From the NCBI RefSeq assembly GCF_002355515.1, contig NZ_AP014809.1, positions 2,442,501-2,506,500 on the forward strand: DNA of 64,000 nt, given 5' to 3'. The notes under the pieces are model-generated. The model did no database searches and was not told the origin of the DNA. It was given only the letters and a program-made list of their open reading frames with translations. The DNA comes from Methylorubrum populi (GTDB taxonomy: Bacteria; Pseudomonadota; Alphaproteobacteria; Rhizobiales; Beijerinckiaceae). The translations under genes were made by a program, and so were the position numbers. This document shows positions 38,354 through 48,097 of the stretch, in pieces (within the stretch, counting starts at the first letter, position 1; each line of letters opens with the position of its first letter).

Positions 38354-39547
38354 TCAAGCGGGCGGGTGCCAGCCGTAGACCCAGGCGTAGCGGGCGCTCA
38401 TGCCCTCCGGCCCGAGACGGCGCATCATCGTGTCCCGGGCGAAGCCGATCAGGCGGCCGGCGTGGTAGAAGCGGCCGTTGCGGCGGGCGGCCCGCTGCAC
38501 CGCGCGGACGCGCGGCTGGCGCGCCGCCGCGTAAGCCGCCAGCGCCTCGGGCACGCTTGCAAAGCCGGAGAGGCTCGACGCCAGCACCGCCGCGTCCTCG
38601 ATGGCGAGCGCCGCGCCCTGGGCCAGGAACGGCAGCACCGGATGGGCGGCGTCGCCCAGAAGCGCGATCCGGCCCCGCGCCATCGGCCGCACGGCCGGGC
38701 GGTCGACCAGCGACCACACCACCCAGGTATCGGGCAGACTCAGCAACTCGCCCAGCGGACCGGCCGCATCGGGAAAATGGTCGCGCAGGACCGCCGGATC
38801 GCCCAGCCGGCCCCAATCCTCGTCGCCCTCGCGCTCGGGCACGATCGCCACGACGTTGAGCCGCTTGCCCCCGTTGATCGGGTAATGGACCACGTGGCGC
38901 CTGCGTCCGAGCCAGAGCCCGGTCTCGTTTCCCTGCAGCACCTCGGGCGCGGCCTCGCGCGGAATCACCGCCCGCCACGCCGCCTGCCGGTGGAGCCGCA
39001 GCGGGCGCGCGTCGAAGCGCTGGCGCAGGGTCGAGCGCACCCCGTCGGCGCCGACGAGGAGATCGGCTCTGAGGCTCTCGCTGCGGTCGCCGTCGATGCT
39101 CTTCATCGTCAGGCCGACGCCGTCCGCCGTCTCCTCGACCTCCGACACCTCGCGCCCGACGCAGAGGCGGATGCCGGGGCGCCCGCGCACGGCGTCGAGC
39201 AGGAGCGTTTGAAGGTCGGCGCGATGCAACACGTAGTAGGGCGCGCCGTGGCGCTCGCGCATGCCCGGTCCGAGACGGATGCCGCCGATGACGCGGCCCG
39301 AGGCCAGCGCGCGCACGGTGACGCCCGGCGGCTCGTCGCCCGCCCGGCGCAGGGCCGCGCCGAGGCCGAGGCCGATCAGCACCGCGCTGGCATTCGGCGA
39401 GAGCTGGAGGCCGGCCCCGACCTCGGAGAACCCGGTGCGGCGCTCGATCAGCGTGACCGAATGGCCGGCCGCCGACAGCGCCAGCGCGGCGGTGAGCCCG
39501 CCGATTCCGGCGCCGACGATGGCGATGGAGAGCGCCGTCACCGGCAA
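38354..39547 (-). CDS. FAD-dependent monooxygenase (salicylate-hydroxylase type)
   Basis: A 397-residue group A flavoprotein hydroxylase. The dinucleotide fold is IAIVGAGIGGLTAALALSAA, the DG motif is LLVGADGVRSTLRQ, and the second FAD motif is RIALLGDAAHPVLPFLAQGA. Such enzymes use NAD(P)H and oxygen to hydroxylate an aromatic ring (salicylate, hydroxybenzoates, ubiquinone precursors); the substrate cannot be told. It starts 9 bp after a zinc-finger protein gene, so the two form an operon. Confidence 0.9.
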   Translation of the reverse strand: MPVTALSIAIVGAGIGGLTAALALSAAGHSVTLIERRTGFSEVGAGLQLSPNASAVLIGLGLGAALRRAGDEPPGVTVRALASGRVIGGIRLGPGMRERHGAPYYVLHRADLQTLLLDAVRGRPGIRLCVGREVSEVEETADGVGLTMKSIDGDRSESLRADLLVGADGVRSTLRQRFDARPLRLHRQAAWRAVIPREAAPEVLQGNETGLWLGRRRHVVHYPINGGKRLNVVAIVPEREGDEDWGRLGDPAVLRDHFPDAAGPLGELLSLPDTWVVWSLVDRPAVRPMARGRIALLGDAAHPVLPFLAQGAALAIEDAAVLASSLSGFASVPEALAAYAAARQPRVRAVQRAARRNGRFYHAGRLIGFARDTMMRRLGPEGMSARYAWVYGWHPPA

Positions 39548-39556
39548 CGTCGCCCG

Positions 39557-39823
39557 TCAGGCCGCCCTGGGAGCCTCCTGGGGCGCCGCGTCGTGCCAGA
39601 CGCATCCGGCCGGATCCGCGGCACCCGGCTTCAGCCGCGGGTCGTAGCGGAACAGGGTCGAGCAGTACTGGCAGATGATCTCGCTGTCGCTGCCCATGTC
39701 GAGGAAGACGTGCGGGTGATCGAAAGGCGGCAGCGCCCCGATGCACATGAACTCCTTCGAGCCCACCGCGATCACGGTCACGCCGGCCTGATTGTGGAAG
39801 TGGGGAACCGCCTTGTCAGCCAT
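39557..39823 (-). CDS. CHCC zinc-finger domain protein
   Basis: An 88-residue protein beginning MADKAVPHFHNQAG; a longer frame to 39904 lacks coding character. The CHCC zinc site is visible as FMCIGALPPFDHPHVFLDMG plus ICQYCSTLF. It is related to the NDUFS6-type accessory proteins of complex I, which are widespread in Alphaproteobacteria. It lies directly upstream of the flavin monooxygenase on the same strand. Confidence 0.85.
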   Translation of the reverse strand: MADKAVPHFHNQAGVTVIAVGSKEFMCIGALPPFDHPHVFLDMGSDSEIICQYCSTLFRYDPRLKPGAADPAGCVWHDAAPQEAPRAA

Positions 39824-39958
39824 CGCACGTCCCTGAAAACGGAGGCCGTGGTCTAGCGCGTTCGGGGTCGCAAGCCTAGGCCCGCTCCCGACGCGTCTGA
39901 CCATTCCATGCAGGGCTGCGGCCGGCGAATGCGGGCGCAGAGGCGTCTCGCAAGGACA

Positions 39959-40171
39959 TCACGCCTTCTGCTCCGCCAGGACGTGCGCCACGATCGCGTT
40001 GGCGTGCCCATGGCCCAGGCCGTGATCGGTCTTCAACATCGCGACGAGTTCCATGTGCTTCGCCGGCAGCCTCGAACGGACGAGCTCCTGCCACTCGTTG
40101 ATGGGCCGCCCGTACTTCTTTTCGATGGATGGGAAGTATGAGGCCGGTCCTTTGATCGATTCGGCGGACAC
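39959..40171 (-). CDS. DUF4287-domain small protein
   Basis: A 70-residue protein with the DUF4287 pattern: SYFPSIEKKYGRPINEWQEL, KHMELVAMLKTDHGLGHGHA, NAIVAHVL. It is soluble and helical; function is unknown for the family. It is divergent from map across a 291-bp gap. Confidence 0.8.
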   Translation of the reverse strand: MSAESIKGPASYFPSIEKKYGRPINEWQELVRSRLPAKHMELVAMLKTDHGLGHGHANAIVAHVLAEQKA

Positions 40172-40462
40172 GATGTTTCAAGCTCCGGGCGAGAGTGCCG
40201 TCGGCAGGTTGCTGACAGAGAGCGTGAAACGCAACGGTATCTTGCAGGGTGCCATGAGGAAGACGTTTATGGTCGCTGTTTTGAATGATAATCACCTCGA
40301 TGCATCGGCATTCTGCTCACGATACCCAGTTGCTCGAGCCTCAAGTTGGGCAATACTTTCGCCGAGGGGTGGCGGCGAAGCGTGCACTCGGGTTGGCGGC
40401 GGCCCTGCGGCAGCGTAAGACGGAGTTCAGCCTCCAATTCCTGCAAAAGCGCCCGAACGCCC

Positions 40463-41302
40463 ATGAGCCGTGAAGAGCAAGCCGTCGCCGAAGGCGGCCG
40501 CCGCGCCCCGGAGCCGCCGATCCACGGTCCGGAGGGGTTCGAGGGCATGCGCCGCGCCGGCCGCCTCACCGCGGAAGCGCTCGACCTCCTGGTCGAGGCC
40601 GCGCAGCCCGGCGTGACGACCGAGCATCTCGACAGGCTCGCCTTCGAGTTCGGCATGGACCACGGCGCCTATCCGGCCTCGCTGTTCTACCGCGGCTACC
40701 GCAAGTCGATCTGCACCTCGATCAATCATGTCGTGTGCCACGGCATCCCCAACGACAAGCCCCTGCGCGAGGGCGACATCGTCAACCTCGATTGCTGCCT
40801 GATCCTCGACGGCTGGCACGGTGATTCGAGCCGCATGGCCTATATCGGCGAGGTGCCGCGCAAGGCGCAGCGCCTGTGCGAGATCACCTACGAGGCGCTG
40901 ATGCGCGGCATCCGCGCGGTGCGGCCCGGCGGCTCCACCAACGATATCGGTCGTGCAATCCAGACCTATGCCGAGGCCGAGCGCTGCTCGGTGGTGCGCG
41001 ATTTCTGCGGCCACGGGCTCGGCCGCGTCTACCACGACGCGCCGACGATCCTGCACTACGTCGAGCCGAGCTACGACGTGCCGCTGAAAGCCGGCCAGTT
41101 CTTCACCATCGAGCCGATGATCAATCTCGGCCGCCCGGCGGTGAAGGTGCTCTCCGACGGCTGGACCGCGGTGACTCGCGACCGCTCGCTCTCGGCGCAG
41201 TTCGAGCACACGGTGGCGGTGACGGAGGACGGCTTCGAGATTTTCACGCTCTCGCCCAAGGGGCTCGATCAGCCCAAGCCGCACGGTACCCAGGCCGACT
41301 GA
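40463..41302 (+). CDS. map: Methionine aminopeptidase, type I
   Basis: A 279-residue enzyme that removes the initiator Met. Metal ligands are in [16 protein letters not shown] (two Asp), CGHGLG (His), FTIEPM (Glu) and [11 protein letters not shown] (Glu). The ATG at 40463 gives a short polar N-terminus before the conserved [14 protein letters not shown]. It is followed 14 bp later by radC. The Anbu peptidase of this window (Met-Thr start) would be a natural substrate, but map serves all proteins. Confidence 0.95.
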   Translation: MSREEQAVAEGGRRAPEPPIHGPEGFEGMRRAGRLTAEALDLLVEAAQPGVTTEHLDRLAFEFGMDHGAYPASLFYRGYRKSICTSINHVVCHGIPNDKPLREGDIVNLDCCLILDGWHGDSSRMAYIGEVPRKAQRLCEITYEALMRGIRAVRPGGSTNDIGRAIQTYAEAERCSVVRDFCGHGLGRVYHDAPTILHYVEPSYDVPLKAGQFFTIEPMINLGRPAVKVLSDGWTAVTRDRSLSAQFEHTVAVTEDGFEIFTLSPKGLDQPKPHGTQAD

Positions 41303-41316
41303 CGGCCCGCCGGGAG

Positions 41317-42060
41317 ATGGTCCGCCGGACGGCCGAACCGCCCGCCCTGCCGGGTCTCGCCGAGGCGGCTCCGGCCTCCGCCGGGGACGCCCCGCACTAT
41401 CACGGCCATCGCGAGCGCCTGCGCGCCCGCTTCGCCGAGGCCGGCGCCGAGGCGCTGGCCGATTACGAGCTCCTCGAACTCGCCCTGTTCCGATCGATCC
41501 CGCGGCGGGACGTGAAGCCGCTCGCCAAGGCACTGATCCGCCGGTTCGGCTCCTTCGCCGAAGTGGTCAGCGCCGAGCCCGCCCGGCTCGCCGAGGTGGA
41601 GGGCGTCAGCGCCGGTGTCGCCGCCGACTTGAAGCTGATCGAGGCCGCCGGCCGTCGACTCGCCCGCGGCGCCATCGCAGGCCGTCCGCTGCTCTCATCG
41701 TGGAGCGCGCTTCTCGAATATCTGCGCGCCACCATGGCCTTCTCCGGCCGCGAGGAGTTCCGGGTGCTGTTCCTCGACCGGCGCAACCACCTGATCGCCG
41801 ACGAGGTGCAGGGCCGCGGCACCGTCGATCACACCCCGGTCTATCCCCGCGAGGTGGCCCGCCGCGCGCTCGAACTCTCGGCCACCGCGATCATCCTTGC
41901 CCACAACCATCCCTCCGGCGATCCGGCGCCGTCGGGCGCCGACATCCGCATGACGCGGGAGATCGTCTCGGTGCTCGATCCCCTCGGGATCGTCGTGCAC
42001 GACCATGTCATCCTCGGCCGCGACGGCCATGCGAGCCTGAAAGGGCTCAAGCTGATCTGA
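41317..42060 (+). CDS. radC: RadC-family JAMM-domain protein
   Basis: A 247-residue protein: N-terminal helix-hairpin-helix part ([16 protein letters not shown], then [16 protein letters not shown]) and a C-terminal MPN/JAMM metal site [15 protein letters not shown]. The original DNA-repair role of RadC has been questioned. It starts 14 bp after map and is probably co-transcribed with it. Confidence 0.9.
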   Translation: MVRRTAEPPALPGLAEAAPASAGDAPHYHGHRERLRARFAEAGAEALADYELLELALFRSIPRRDVKPLAKALIRRFGSFAEVVSAEPARLAEVEGVSAGVAADLKLIEAAGRRLARGAIAGRPLLSSWSALLEYLRATMAFSGREEFRVLFLDRRNHLIADEVQGRGTVDHTPVYPREVARRALELSATAIILAHNHPSGDPAPSGADIRMTREIVSVLDPLGIVVHDHVILGRDGHASLKGLKLI

Positions 42061-42357
42061 TGGAGAGGAGCGGCCGCGCTGCGGCTGCGCAGGGCGAGGG
42101 TGACACCGCTCGGCGCCCCCGGCTCCGACCCGTCCTGGCTTTCATCGGCTCCGAACGAGGGATAGGCACGCGCCGAGCCTCCGCTACATCTCCGAGAGGT
42201 TGTCCGGCAAACCTGCCGACGAGCGGAGCGCGGGTGACGCGGTCCGCGGTAGGATGCCACGGCAAGTTGAGGACGCACGGGGTCAGGCGGGCCGGCAGCC
42301 TTCCGGGTGGCCTGCCTCTTGCTCCGGCAAGACGAGACATCAGGGGGAATCGCGCGG
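42061..42357. other. Intergenic region before the Anbu cluster
   Basis: About 300 bp with shadow frames only. It should hold the promoter of the ATP-grasp gene, but I cannot single out a convincing pair of boxes. Confidence 0.35.
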
Positions 42358-43797
42358 ATGGCGCTCACGGCGTTCGACGAGATGAACGGAGGCGGATCGG
42401 GGCAGCCGGGGTCGGCCACTGTCCGTGAGGCCTACGACATCCTCAAGGCTTGGCTCGACAAGACGCCGCCCGAGCATTTCAACACCCGCCGCAGCCAGGC
42501 CGAGATGCTGTTCCGGCGCATCGGCATCACCTTCGCGGTCTACGGCGCCAACGAATCGACCGAGCGGCTGATCCCCTTCGACATCATCCCGCGGGTGCTG
42601 ACGAAGCCGGAATGGGATTTCCTCGAGCGCGGCCTCAAGCAGCGCGTCACCGCGCTCAACGCCTTCATCAACGACATCTACGGCGCGGAAGAGTGCATCA
42701 AGGCCGGGATCATCCCGCCCGACCTCGTCTACCGCAATCCGCATTACCGCATGGAGATGCGCGCCTTCGACGTGCCGCACGACCTCTACGTCCACATCGC
42801 CGGCATCGACATCGTGCGCACCGGCGCGAACGACTTCTTCGTGCTGGAGGACAACGCCCGCACGCCGTCCGGCGTCTCCTACATGCTGGAGAACCGCGAG
42901 GTGATGATGCGGCTCTTCCCCGAGCTGTTCTCCCGCCACCGCGTCGCGCCGGTCGAAAACTATCCCGACGCCCTGCTCGCGACCCTGCGCAGCCTCGCGC
43001 CCGTTTCCGCCACACGCGACCCGACGGTCGTGCTGCTGACGCCGGGGCGCTACAACTCGGCCTTCTACGAACACTCGTTCCTGGCCGACAAGCTCGGCGT
43101 CGAACTGGTGGAGGCGGGCGACCTCTTCACCAAGGACGAAGTCGTCTACATGCGCACGACCGAGGGGCCGCGCCGGGTCGACGTGATCTACCGCCGCCTC
43201 GACGACGACTTTTTGGATCCGCTCGTCTTCCGTCCCGATTCCGTGCTCGGCGTGCCCGGCCTGATGAACGCCTACGAGCGCGGCAACGTCACGCTCTCGA
43301 ACGCGGTCGGAACCGGCATCTCGGACGACAAGGCCGTCTACAGCTACATGCCGGAGATCGTGAAGTTCTTCACCGGCGAGGAGCCGATCCTGCACAACGT
43401 GCCGACCTATCGCTGCCGCGAGCGGGAAGCCTTCTCCTACGTGATGGACAACCTCAAGGACCTCGTGGTGAAGGAGGTCAACGGCTCGGGCGGCTACGGC
43501 ATGCTGGTCGGCCCGCACGCCACGCGCCGCGAGATCGACGAGTTCGCCAAGAAGCTGCGGCACGCCCCCGACAACTTCATCGCCCAGCCGACCCTCTCGC
43601 TCTCCACCTGCCCGACCTTCGTCGCCTCGGGCGTCGCCCCGCGCCACGTCGACCTGCGCCCCTTCGTGCTGGCCGGCGCCGACGAGATCCGCATCGTGCC
43701 GGGCGGCCTGACCCGCGTTGCCCTGAAAGAGGGCTCGCTGGTCGTCAATTCGAGCCAGGGCGGCGGCACCAAGGACACCTGGGTGCTCGATGCCTGA
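42358..43797 (+). CDS. Circularly permuted ATP-grasp protein of the Anbu cluster
   Basis: A 479-residue protein of the circularly permuted ATP-grasp family (COG2308). Landmarks: GITFAVYGANESTERLIPFD, HIAGIDIVRTGANDFFVLED, the ATP-site NARTPSGVSYMLENRE, and LVVKEVNGSGGYGMLVGP. Such enzymes are expected to form peptide-like bonds, perhaps adding a tag. ATG 42358 starts the conserved region; 17 more codons upstream are in frame. It is the first gene of the Anbu-associated cluster (ATP-grasp, alpha-E, transglutaminase, Anbu), a conserved neighbourhood in proteobacteria. Confidence 0.9.
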   Translation: MALTAFDEMNGGGSGQPGSATVREAYDILKAWLDKTPPEHFNTRRSQAEMLFRRIGITFAVYGANESTERLIPFDIIPRVLTKPEWDFLERGLKQRVTALNAFINDIYGAEECIKAGIIPPDLVYRNPHYRMEMRAFDVPHDLYVHIAGIDIVRTGANDFFVLEDNARTPSGVSYMLENREVMMRLFPELFSRHRVAPVENYPDALLATLRSLAPVSATRDPTVVLLTPGRYNSAFYEHSFLADKLGVELVEAGDLFTKDEVVYMRTTEGPRRVDVIYRRLDDDFLDPLVFRPDSVLGVPGLMNAYERGNVTLSNAVGTGISDDKAVYSYMPEIVKFFTGEEPILHNVPTYRCREREAFSYVMDNLKDLVVKEVNGSGGYGMLVGPHATRREIDEFAKKLRHAPDNFIAQPTLSLSTCPTFVASGVAPRHVDLRPFVLAGADEIRIVPGGLTRVALKEGSLVVNSSQGGGTKDTWVLDA

Positions 43798-43904
43798 ACA
43801 TTTCGCCCGTTTCTCCAGCACTCTTCCGGCAGACTGGGCGGCGTCGGTGCGCAAACACCGCGCAAGTGCCGCCTCGGTCGCCACCGAGCCCGCGAGCTGA
43901 CGCC

Positions 43905-44849
43905 ATGCTGTCCCGGACTGCCGACAACCTCTACTGGCTCTCGCGCTACGCCGAGCGGGCGGATTTCCTGGCGCGCATCCTCGATGCGGCCCTGCGGCTC
44001 ACGGCGCTGCCGTCGAACTACGGCGGCCGCACCTCGAACGAGTGGGCCTCGGCCCTCTCCTCGGCGGGGGATCCCGAATTGTTCAAGACGCTCTACGACG
44101 CCGTCAACGAGCACACCGTCTGCAACTTCCTGGCCTTCTCCGCCCAGAATCCGTCCTCGATCCGCTCCTGCATCGCCACCGCGCGCGAGAACGCCCGCTC
44201 GATCCGCACGGCGCTCACCACGGAGATGTGGGACACGATCAACGGTGCGTGGCTGGAACTGCGCTCCTACGAGGGGCGCGATCTCTCCCGGGAGGAGTTC
44301 ACCCAGTTCCTCGACTGGGTGAAGCGGGTCTCGCTGACCTTCGACGGCTCGGCCTATCGGACCATGCTGCGCAACGACGCCTACTGGTTCACCCGCGCCG
44401 GCACCGCCATCGAGCGGGCGGACAACACCGCGCGCATCCTCGACGTGAAGTACCAGATCCTGCTGCCGGCCTCCGAGCGGGTCGGCGGTTCGCTCGACTA
44501 CTTCCAGTGGACCACGATTCTGCGCGAGGTCTCGGCCTTCAACGCCTATCACTGGGTCTACCGCGAGAGCATCAAGCCGGTGCTGGTCGCCGACCTGCTG
44601 ATCCTCAATCCCGAGATGCCGCGCTCGCTCGCGAGCTGCTACCGGATGCTGGTGGAGCATCTCGATCTGATCGCCGACGCCTATGGCCGTCGCGGCGAGA
44701 GCCAGCGTCTGGCCAGCAACATGCGGGCGAAGCTCGCGGGCGCCGACATCGAGCGCATCTTCGCCTCGGGCCTGCACGAGTTCATCCAGGGCTTCATCGT
44801 CGAGAACAATGGGCTCGGAGCCGCGATCAGCGAGCAGTATCTGGTCTGA
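43905..44849 (+). CDS. Alpha-E domain protein of the Anbu cluster
   Basis: A 314-residue all-helical protein of the alpha-E family (COG2307), beginning MLSRTADNLYWLSRYAERAD, with the conserved WFTRAGTAIERADNTARILD and YHWVYRESIKP. The biochemical role is unknown, but genes for it nearly always accompany the permuted ATP-grasp protein, here 107 bp upstream. Normally a transglutaminase-like gene follows; here 584 bp of gene-free DNA and a transporter gene intervene. Confidence 0.9.
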   Translation: MLSRTADNLYWLSRYAERADFLARILDAALRLTALPSNYGGRTSNEWASALSSAGDPELFKTLYDAVNEHTVCNFLAFSAQNPSSIRSCIATARENARSIRTALTTEMWDTINGAWLELRSYEGRDLSREEFTQFLDWVKRVSLTFDGSAYRTMLRNDAYWFTRAGTAIERADNTARILDVKYQILLPASERVGGSLDYFQWTTILREVSAFNAYHWVYRESIKPVLVADLLILNPEMPRSLASCYRMLVEHLDLIADAYGRRGESQRLASNMRAKLAGADIERIFASGLHEFIQGFIVENNGLGAAISEQYLV

Positions 44850-45433
44850 CGCCCCGTTCACGGACGCCGCCGGGGCGCCTCTCCGCACGGGACGCCGGCG
44901 GCGCGAGCCTTCGGGAATCGGCCGTTTCCGGGAATCCCCGCGCCCGCGGTGCGGGATAGGATATCGGCCACGATTCTGATTTCGATTGCCGACGGCCGCG
45001 AACGCCGACATTCGATCGCGCCGATTCGCGCCCGAATACTGTCGAGGCTTGTCCTCTCGGTGATTTGAGAGCGCTTTTCACGAAGACATCGCATCACGCT
45101 GCGGCGATGAAACTCGGCGCTGGGCGCGGATGATCGACGCGGATGATCCGCCCGCATCGTAGCAAATCGAAAAAATGTGTCGGTCCCTGACAAGTCGTTT
45201 CGGATGACTCGATCAAACTCATTATCGGTTGCAGACAGTGTGGGCGCTGGCCGCAGCGCAAACGTATAAGAATATTCGGCATCGCCGACCGGGAGGAAGA
45301 CCAGAACCGGCCTCCGGATGAATTTGTCCAGCGCCGTCGTCGCGTGGTTCGATACGGCGGTGAGCGCATCGGCGCGCCTGTCATTTCAAGAGAACATTTT
45401 TCTTCTCAGTAGCCCTGCGGAGATGTGCCGAAT
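44850..45433. other. AT-richer intergenic region inside the Anbu cluster
   Basis: 584 bp without a credible gene. The middle part (for example aaacgtataagaatattcgg, around 45260) is clearly less GC-rich than its surroundings. With the following MFS gene it looks like an insertion separating the Anbu-cluster genes. No terminal repeats were spotted. Confidence 0.5.
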
Positions 45434-46918
45434 ATGCTGTCAATGCATGTTGACGACGACAAGGATTGGAAGGCTTCGGACTGTACGGTGACCGAACCGT
45501 CGACGATCCGGCGGGCCATCTCGGCGGCCTCGATCGGAAACGTCGCCGAATGGTACGATTTCGGCGTCTACGCCTTCTTCGAGCCGACGATCCAGAAGGT
45601 GTTCTTCTCCAATCTCTCCCACACGATGGGTGAGATCGCCACCTTCGGCCTGTTCGCGGTCGCGTTCCTGATCCGGCCGCTCGGCGGCATGTTCTTCGGT
45701 CCCCTGGCCGACCGCATCGGCCGCAACAAGGTTCTCGCGGCGACCATGATTCTGATGGCGGCGGGCACCTTCGCCATCGGCTGCATCCCGAGCCAGGAGA
45801 GCATCGGCGTCGCCGCGCCCCTTCTTCTCCTCGTCGCCCGCCTGGTCCAGGGCTTCTCCACCGGAGGCGAGTACGGCAGCGCCATGACCTTCATCGCCGA
45901 GTACGCGCCGGACCGGCGGCGCGGCTATCTCGGCAGCTGGCTGGAATTCGGCACCTTCACCGGCTACCTGCTCGGCGCGATCGTCGTGACGGTGGCCGGC
46001 GTCGCCCTGACCGAGGAGCAGCTGCTCGACTGGGGCTGGCGCCTGCCGTTCTTCCTGGCCCTGCCGCTCGGACTCGTCGGCGTCTACATGCGTTCGCAAC
46101 TGGCTGAGACACCCGCCTTCGCGGCCCTCGAGCAGGAGGCGGAGGATCGCGAGAAGCGTCTGCGGGCGGGGCAGACCGCGCGGGACATCCTCGCCCTCTG
46201 GCCCTACGTCCTGGTCTGCATGGGCTTGGCGCTCGCCTGGAACGTGCCGAACTACATGCTGACCTCCTACATGCCGACCTATGTCACGCAGACCCTGCCG
46301 ATGATGCAGCATTCCGGCGGCATCTCCCCGACGGCGTCGCAGATCCTGCAACTCGTCGTGATGCTGCTCGCGCTCCTGTCGATCCCGTTCATCGGTCGCC
46401 TGTCCGACCGTTTCGGGCGCAAGCCCTTCGTCCTGATCGGGGCGATCGGCCTCGTGGTCCTGGCGCTGCCGATGATCCTTCTGATCCGGAGCCAGAGCGA
46501 GACCGCGGTCTTCCTGGGCCTGCTCATCATGGGGCTGCTGCTGATCTGCTTCAGCGCCACCATGCCCTCGACGCTGCCGGCCCTCTTTCCCACGAATGTC
46601 CGGGCCAGCGGCCTCTCGATCGCCTTCAACGTCTCGGTGTCCCTGTTTGCCGGAACGACGTCGGTGGTCGTCGGATCGCTCGTGGCCTACACGGGCGACC
46701 TCAACTGGCCCGCCTACTACCTGATGATCGCCGGCGTGATCGGAGTCGTCTCGATCCTCGTCATCCGTGAGCCCAACGGGACGAGCATGTGGGGCTCTCC
46801 GCCCGCCGCCGCGAGCGAGCAGGAGGCGCACGATCTCGTCGGAAACGGCGGCGCGAACCCGGTCTCCGGATCGGGCGGGCCGGTCGCGCTCGCTGCCGCG
46901 CAGCGCCCGGTGCTGTGA
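45434..46918 (+). CDS. MFS transporter, metabolite:H+ symporter type
   Basis: A 494-residue 12-helix transporter of the metabolite:H+ symporter group (ProP/KgtP/ShiA relatives): GNVAEWYDFGVYAFFEP in helix 1, the loop FGPLADRIGRNK, RLVQGFSTGGEYGSAMTFIA and the second-half SDRFGRKPF. Substrate, such as a compatible solute or organic acid, is not determinable. The ATG at 45434 has GGAG 11 nt upstream; GTG 45425 and ATG 45443 are alternatives. The gene interrupts the Anbu cluster and has a different type of function from its neighbours. Confidence 0.85.
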   Translation: MLSMHVDDDKDWKASDCTVTEPSTIRRAISAASIGNVAEWYDFGVYAFFEPTIQKVFFSNLSHTMGEIATFGLFAVAFLIRPLGGMFFGPLADRIGRNKVLAATMILMAAGTFAIGCIPSQESIGVAAPLLLLVARLVQGFSTGGEYGSAMTFIAEYAPDRRRGYLGSWLEFGTFTGYLLGAIVVTVAGVALTEEQLLDWGWRLPFFLALPLGLVGVYMRSQLAETPAFAALEQEAEDREKRLRAGQTARDILALWPYVLVCMGLALAWNVPNYMLTSYMPTYVTQTLPMMQHSGGISPTASQILQLVVMLLALLSIPFIGRLSDRFGRKPFVLIGAIGLVVLALPMILLIRSQSETAVFLGLLIMGLLLICFSATMPSTLPALFPTNVRASGLSIAFNVSVSLFAGTTSVVVGSLVAYTGDLNWPAYYLMIAGVIGVVSILVIREPNGTSMWGSPPAAASEQEAHDLVGNGGANPVSGSGGPVALAAAQRPVL

Positions 46919-47108
46919 GCGCAGCGCAGGCGGGCCGAGCCGACGGCGCATCTCCGCCCCGAGGGCGGTTTGGTGCGGTTGAGCGGGGCGAGGAAGCGGG
47001 TCCGCAGCCGGGAAATCGCGCCGTGCCAAAGCTTTGGGCAAGCCGCCCGATTTCCAAATCGCCTGCCTTGTCCTAGCTTGCCGCAAGTCGTCCCGGCAGG
47101 ATCAAGGC

Positions 47109-47969
47109 ATGCGCATCCGGATCGTCCACGATACGGTCTACACCTACGAGCAGCCGGCCCGCGGCCTGATCCAGATCCTGCGGCTGACGCCGCGCGACCA
47201 TGACGGGCAACACGTGCGCGAGTGGCGGATCGAGCCCTCCGTGAACGGGCGGCTCACCGCCCGCGAGGACGGGTTCGGCAACCTCGTTCACTGGTTCACC
47301 GCCGACGATCCGACCGATGCGCTCACCGTGCGGGTGACCGGCGAGATCGAGACCTTCGAGACGAGCGGCATCGTCCGCGGTGCGGTCGAGCGCCTTCCCG
47401 ACCTGTTCTACCTGCGCGACACCCCGCTCACCGAGGCGAGCGCTGAAATCAAGTCCTTCGCGGAGCGGGTCGCTGGGGAGGGGGAGGGCGATCCTCTCTC
47501 GATCCTGCACCGCCTGCTCGCCGCCGTGCATGACACGGTGATCTTCGAGCCGGGTCCGACCAGCGCCAGCACCAGCGCCGCCCAATCCTTCGAGGCGGGG
47601 AAGGGCGTGTGCCAGGATCTCACCCACATCTTTCTCGCGGCCGCCCGGCACCTGGAGATCCCCTCACGCTACGTCTCCGGCTATTTCCGCCGCAATGACG
47701 GCGGCGACGACCAGAAGGCGGGGCATGCCTGGGCGGAGTCGCTGGTTCCGGAGCTCGGCTGGGTCGGCTTCGACCCCGCCAACGGCCTCTCGGCGACGGA
47801 GGCGCATGTGCGCGTCGCCGTCGGCCTCGACTATCTCGGCGCCGCGCCGATCCGCGGCAGCCGCATGGGCGGGGGCACAGAAACCCTCGACGTGGCCCTG
47901 CGGGTCGAGCAGGTGCAGGCACAGCATCAGGCGCGAGGCCAGCAGAGTCAGAGCCAGTCGCAGGGCTGA
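47109..47969 (+). CDS. Transglutaminase-like protein of the Anbu cluster
   Basis: A 286-residue cysteine-protease-fold protein (COG1305). An N-terminal beta domain begins MRIRIVHDTVYTYEQPA; the catalytic triad is in GVCQDLTHIFLAAARHL (Cys), QKAGHAWAE (His) and GWVGFDPANG (Asp). A Gln/Ser-rich tail ends it. It may cleave or form isopeptide bonds made by the ATP-grasp enzyme, an idea from context only. It is 190 bp after the MFS gene and 128 bp before the Anbu gene. Confidence 0.9.
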   Translation: MRIRIVHDTVYTYEQPARGLIQILRLTPRDHDGQHVREWRIEPSVNGRLTAREDGFGNLVHWFTADDPTDALTVRVTGEIETFETSGIVRGAVERLPDLFYLRDTPLTEASAEIKSFAERVAGEGEGDPLSILHRLLAAVHDTVIFEPGPTSASTSAAQSFEAGKGVCQDLTHIFLAAARHLEIPSRYVSGYFRRNDGGDDQKAGHAWAESLVPELGWVGFDPANGLSATEAHVRVAVGLDYLGAAPIRGSRMGGGTETLDVALRVEQVQAQHQARGQQSQSQSQG

Positions 47970-48097
47970 GCCGGAGCTCCCGCGTCGGGGGATCGGCTTC
48001 GGAAAAGTTGTCTTGCGGCCCGCGCTCGGCGCGTGCGAAGCGATCCGCCTGGTTCCGCCCGGATCAACCGGGCCCCTCTGCTGAGGCGGGTGCCGCC

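Noticed and set aside
40285..40473. 62-codon plus ORF before map
   Set aside because: Overlaps the map start in another frame and shows no domain or RBS.
45094..45384. 96-codon minus ORF in the gap inside the Anbu cluster
   Set aside because: No RBS, no protein-like composition; scattered Arg/Pro/Ser runs.
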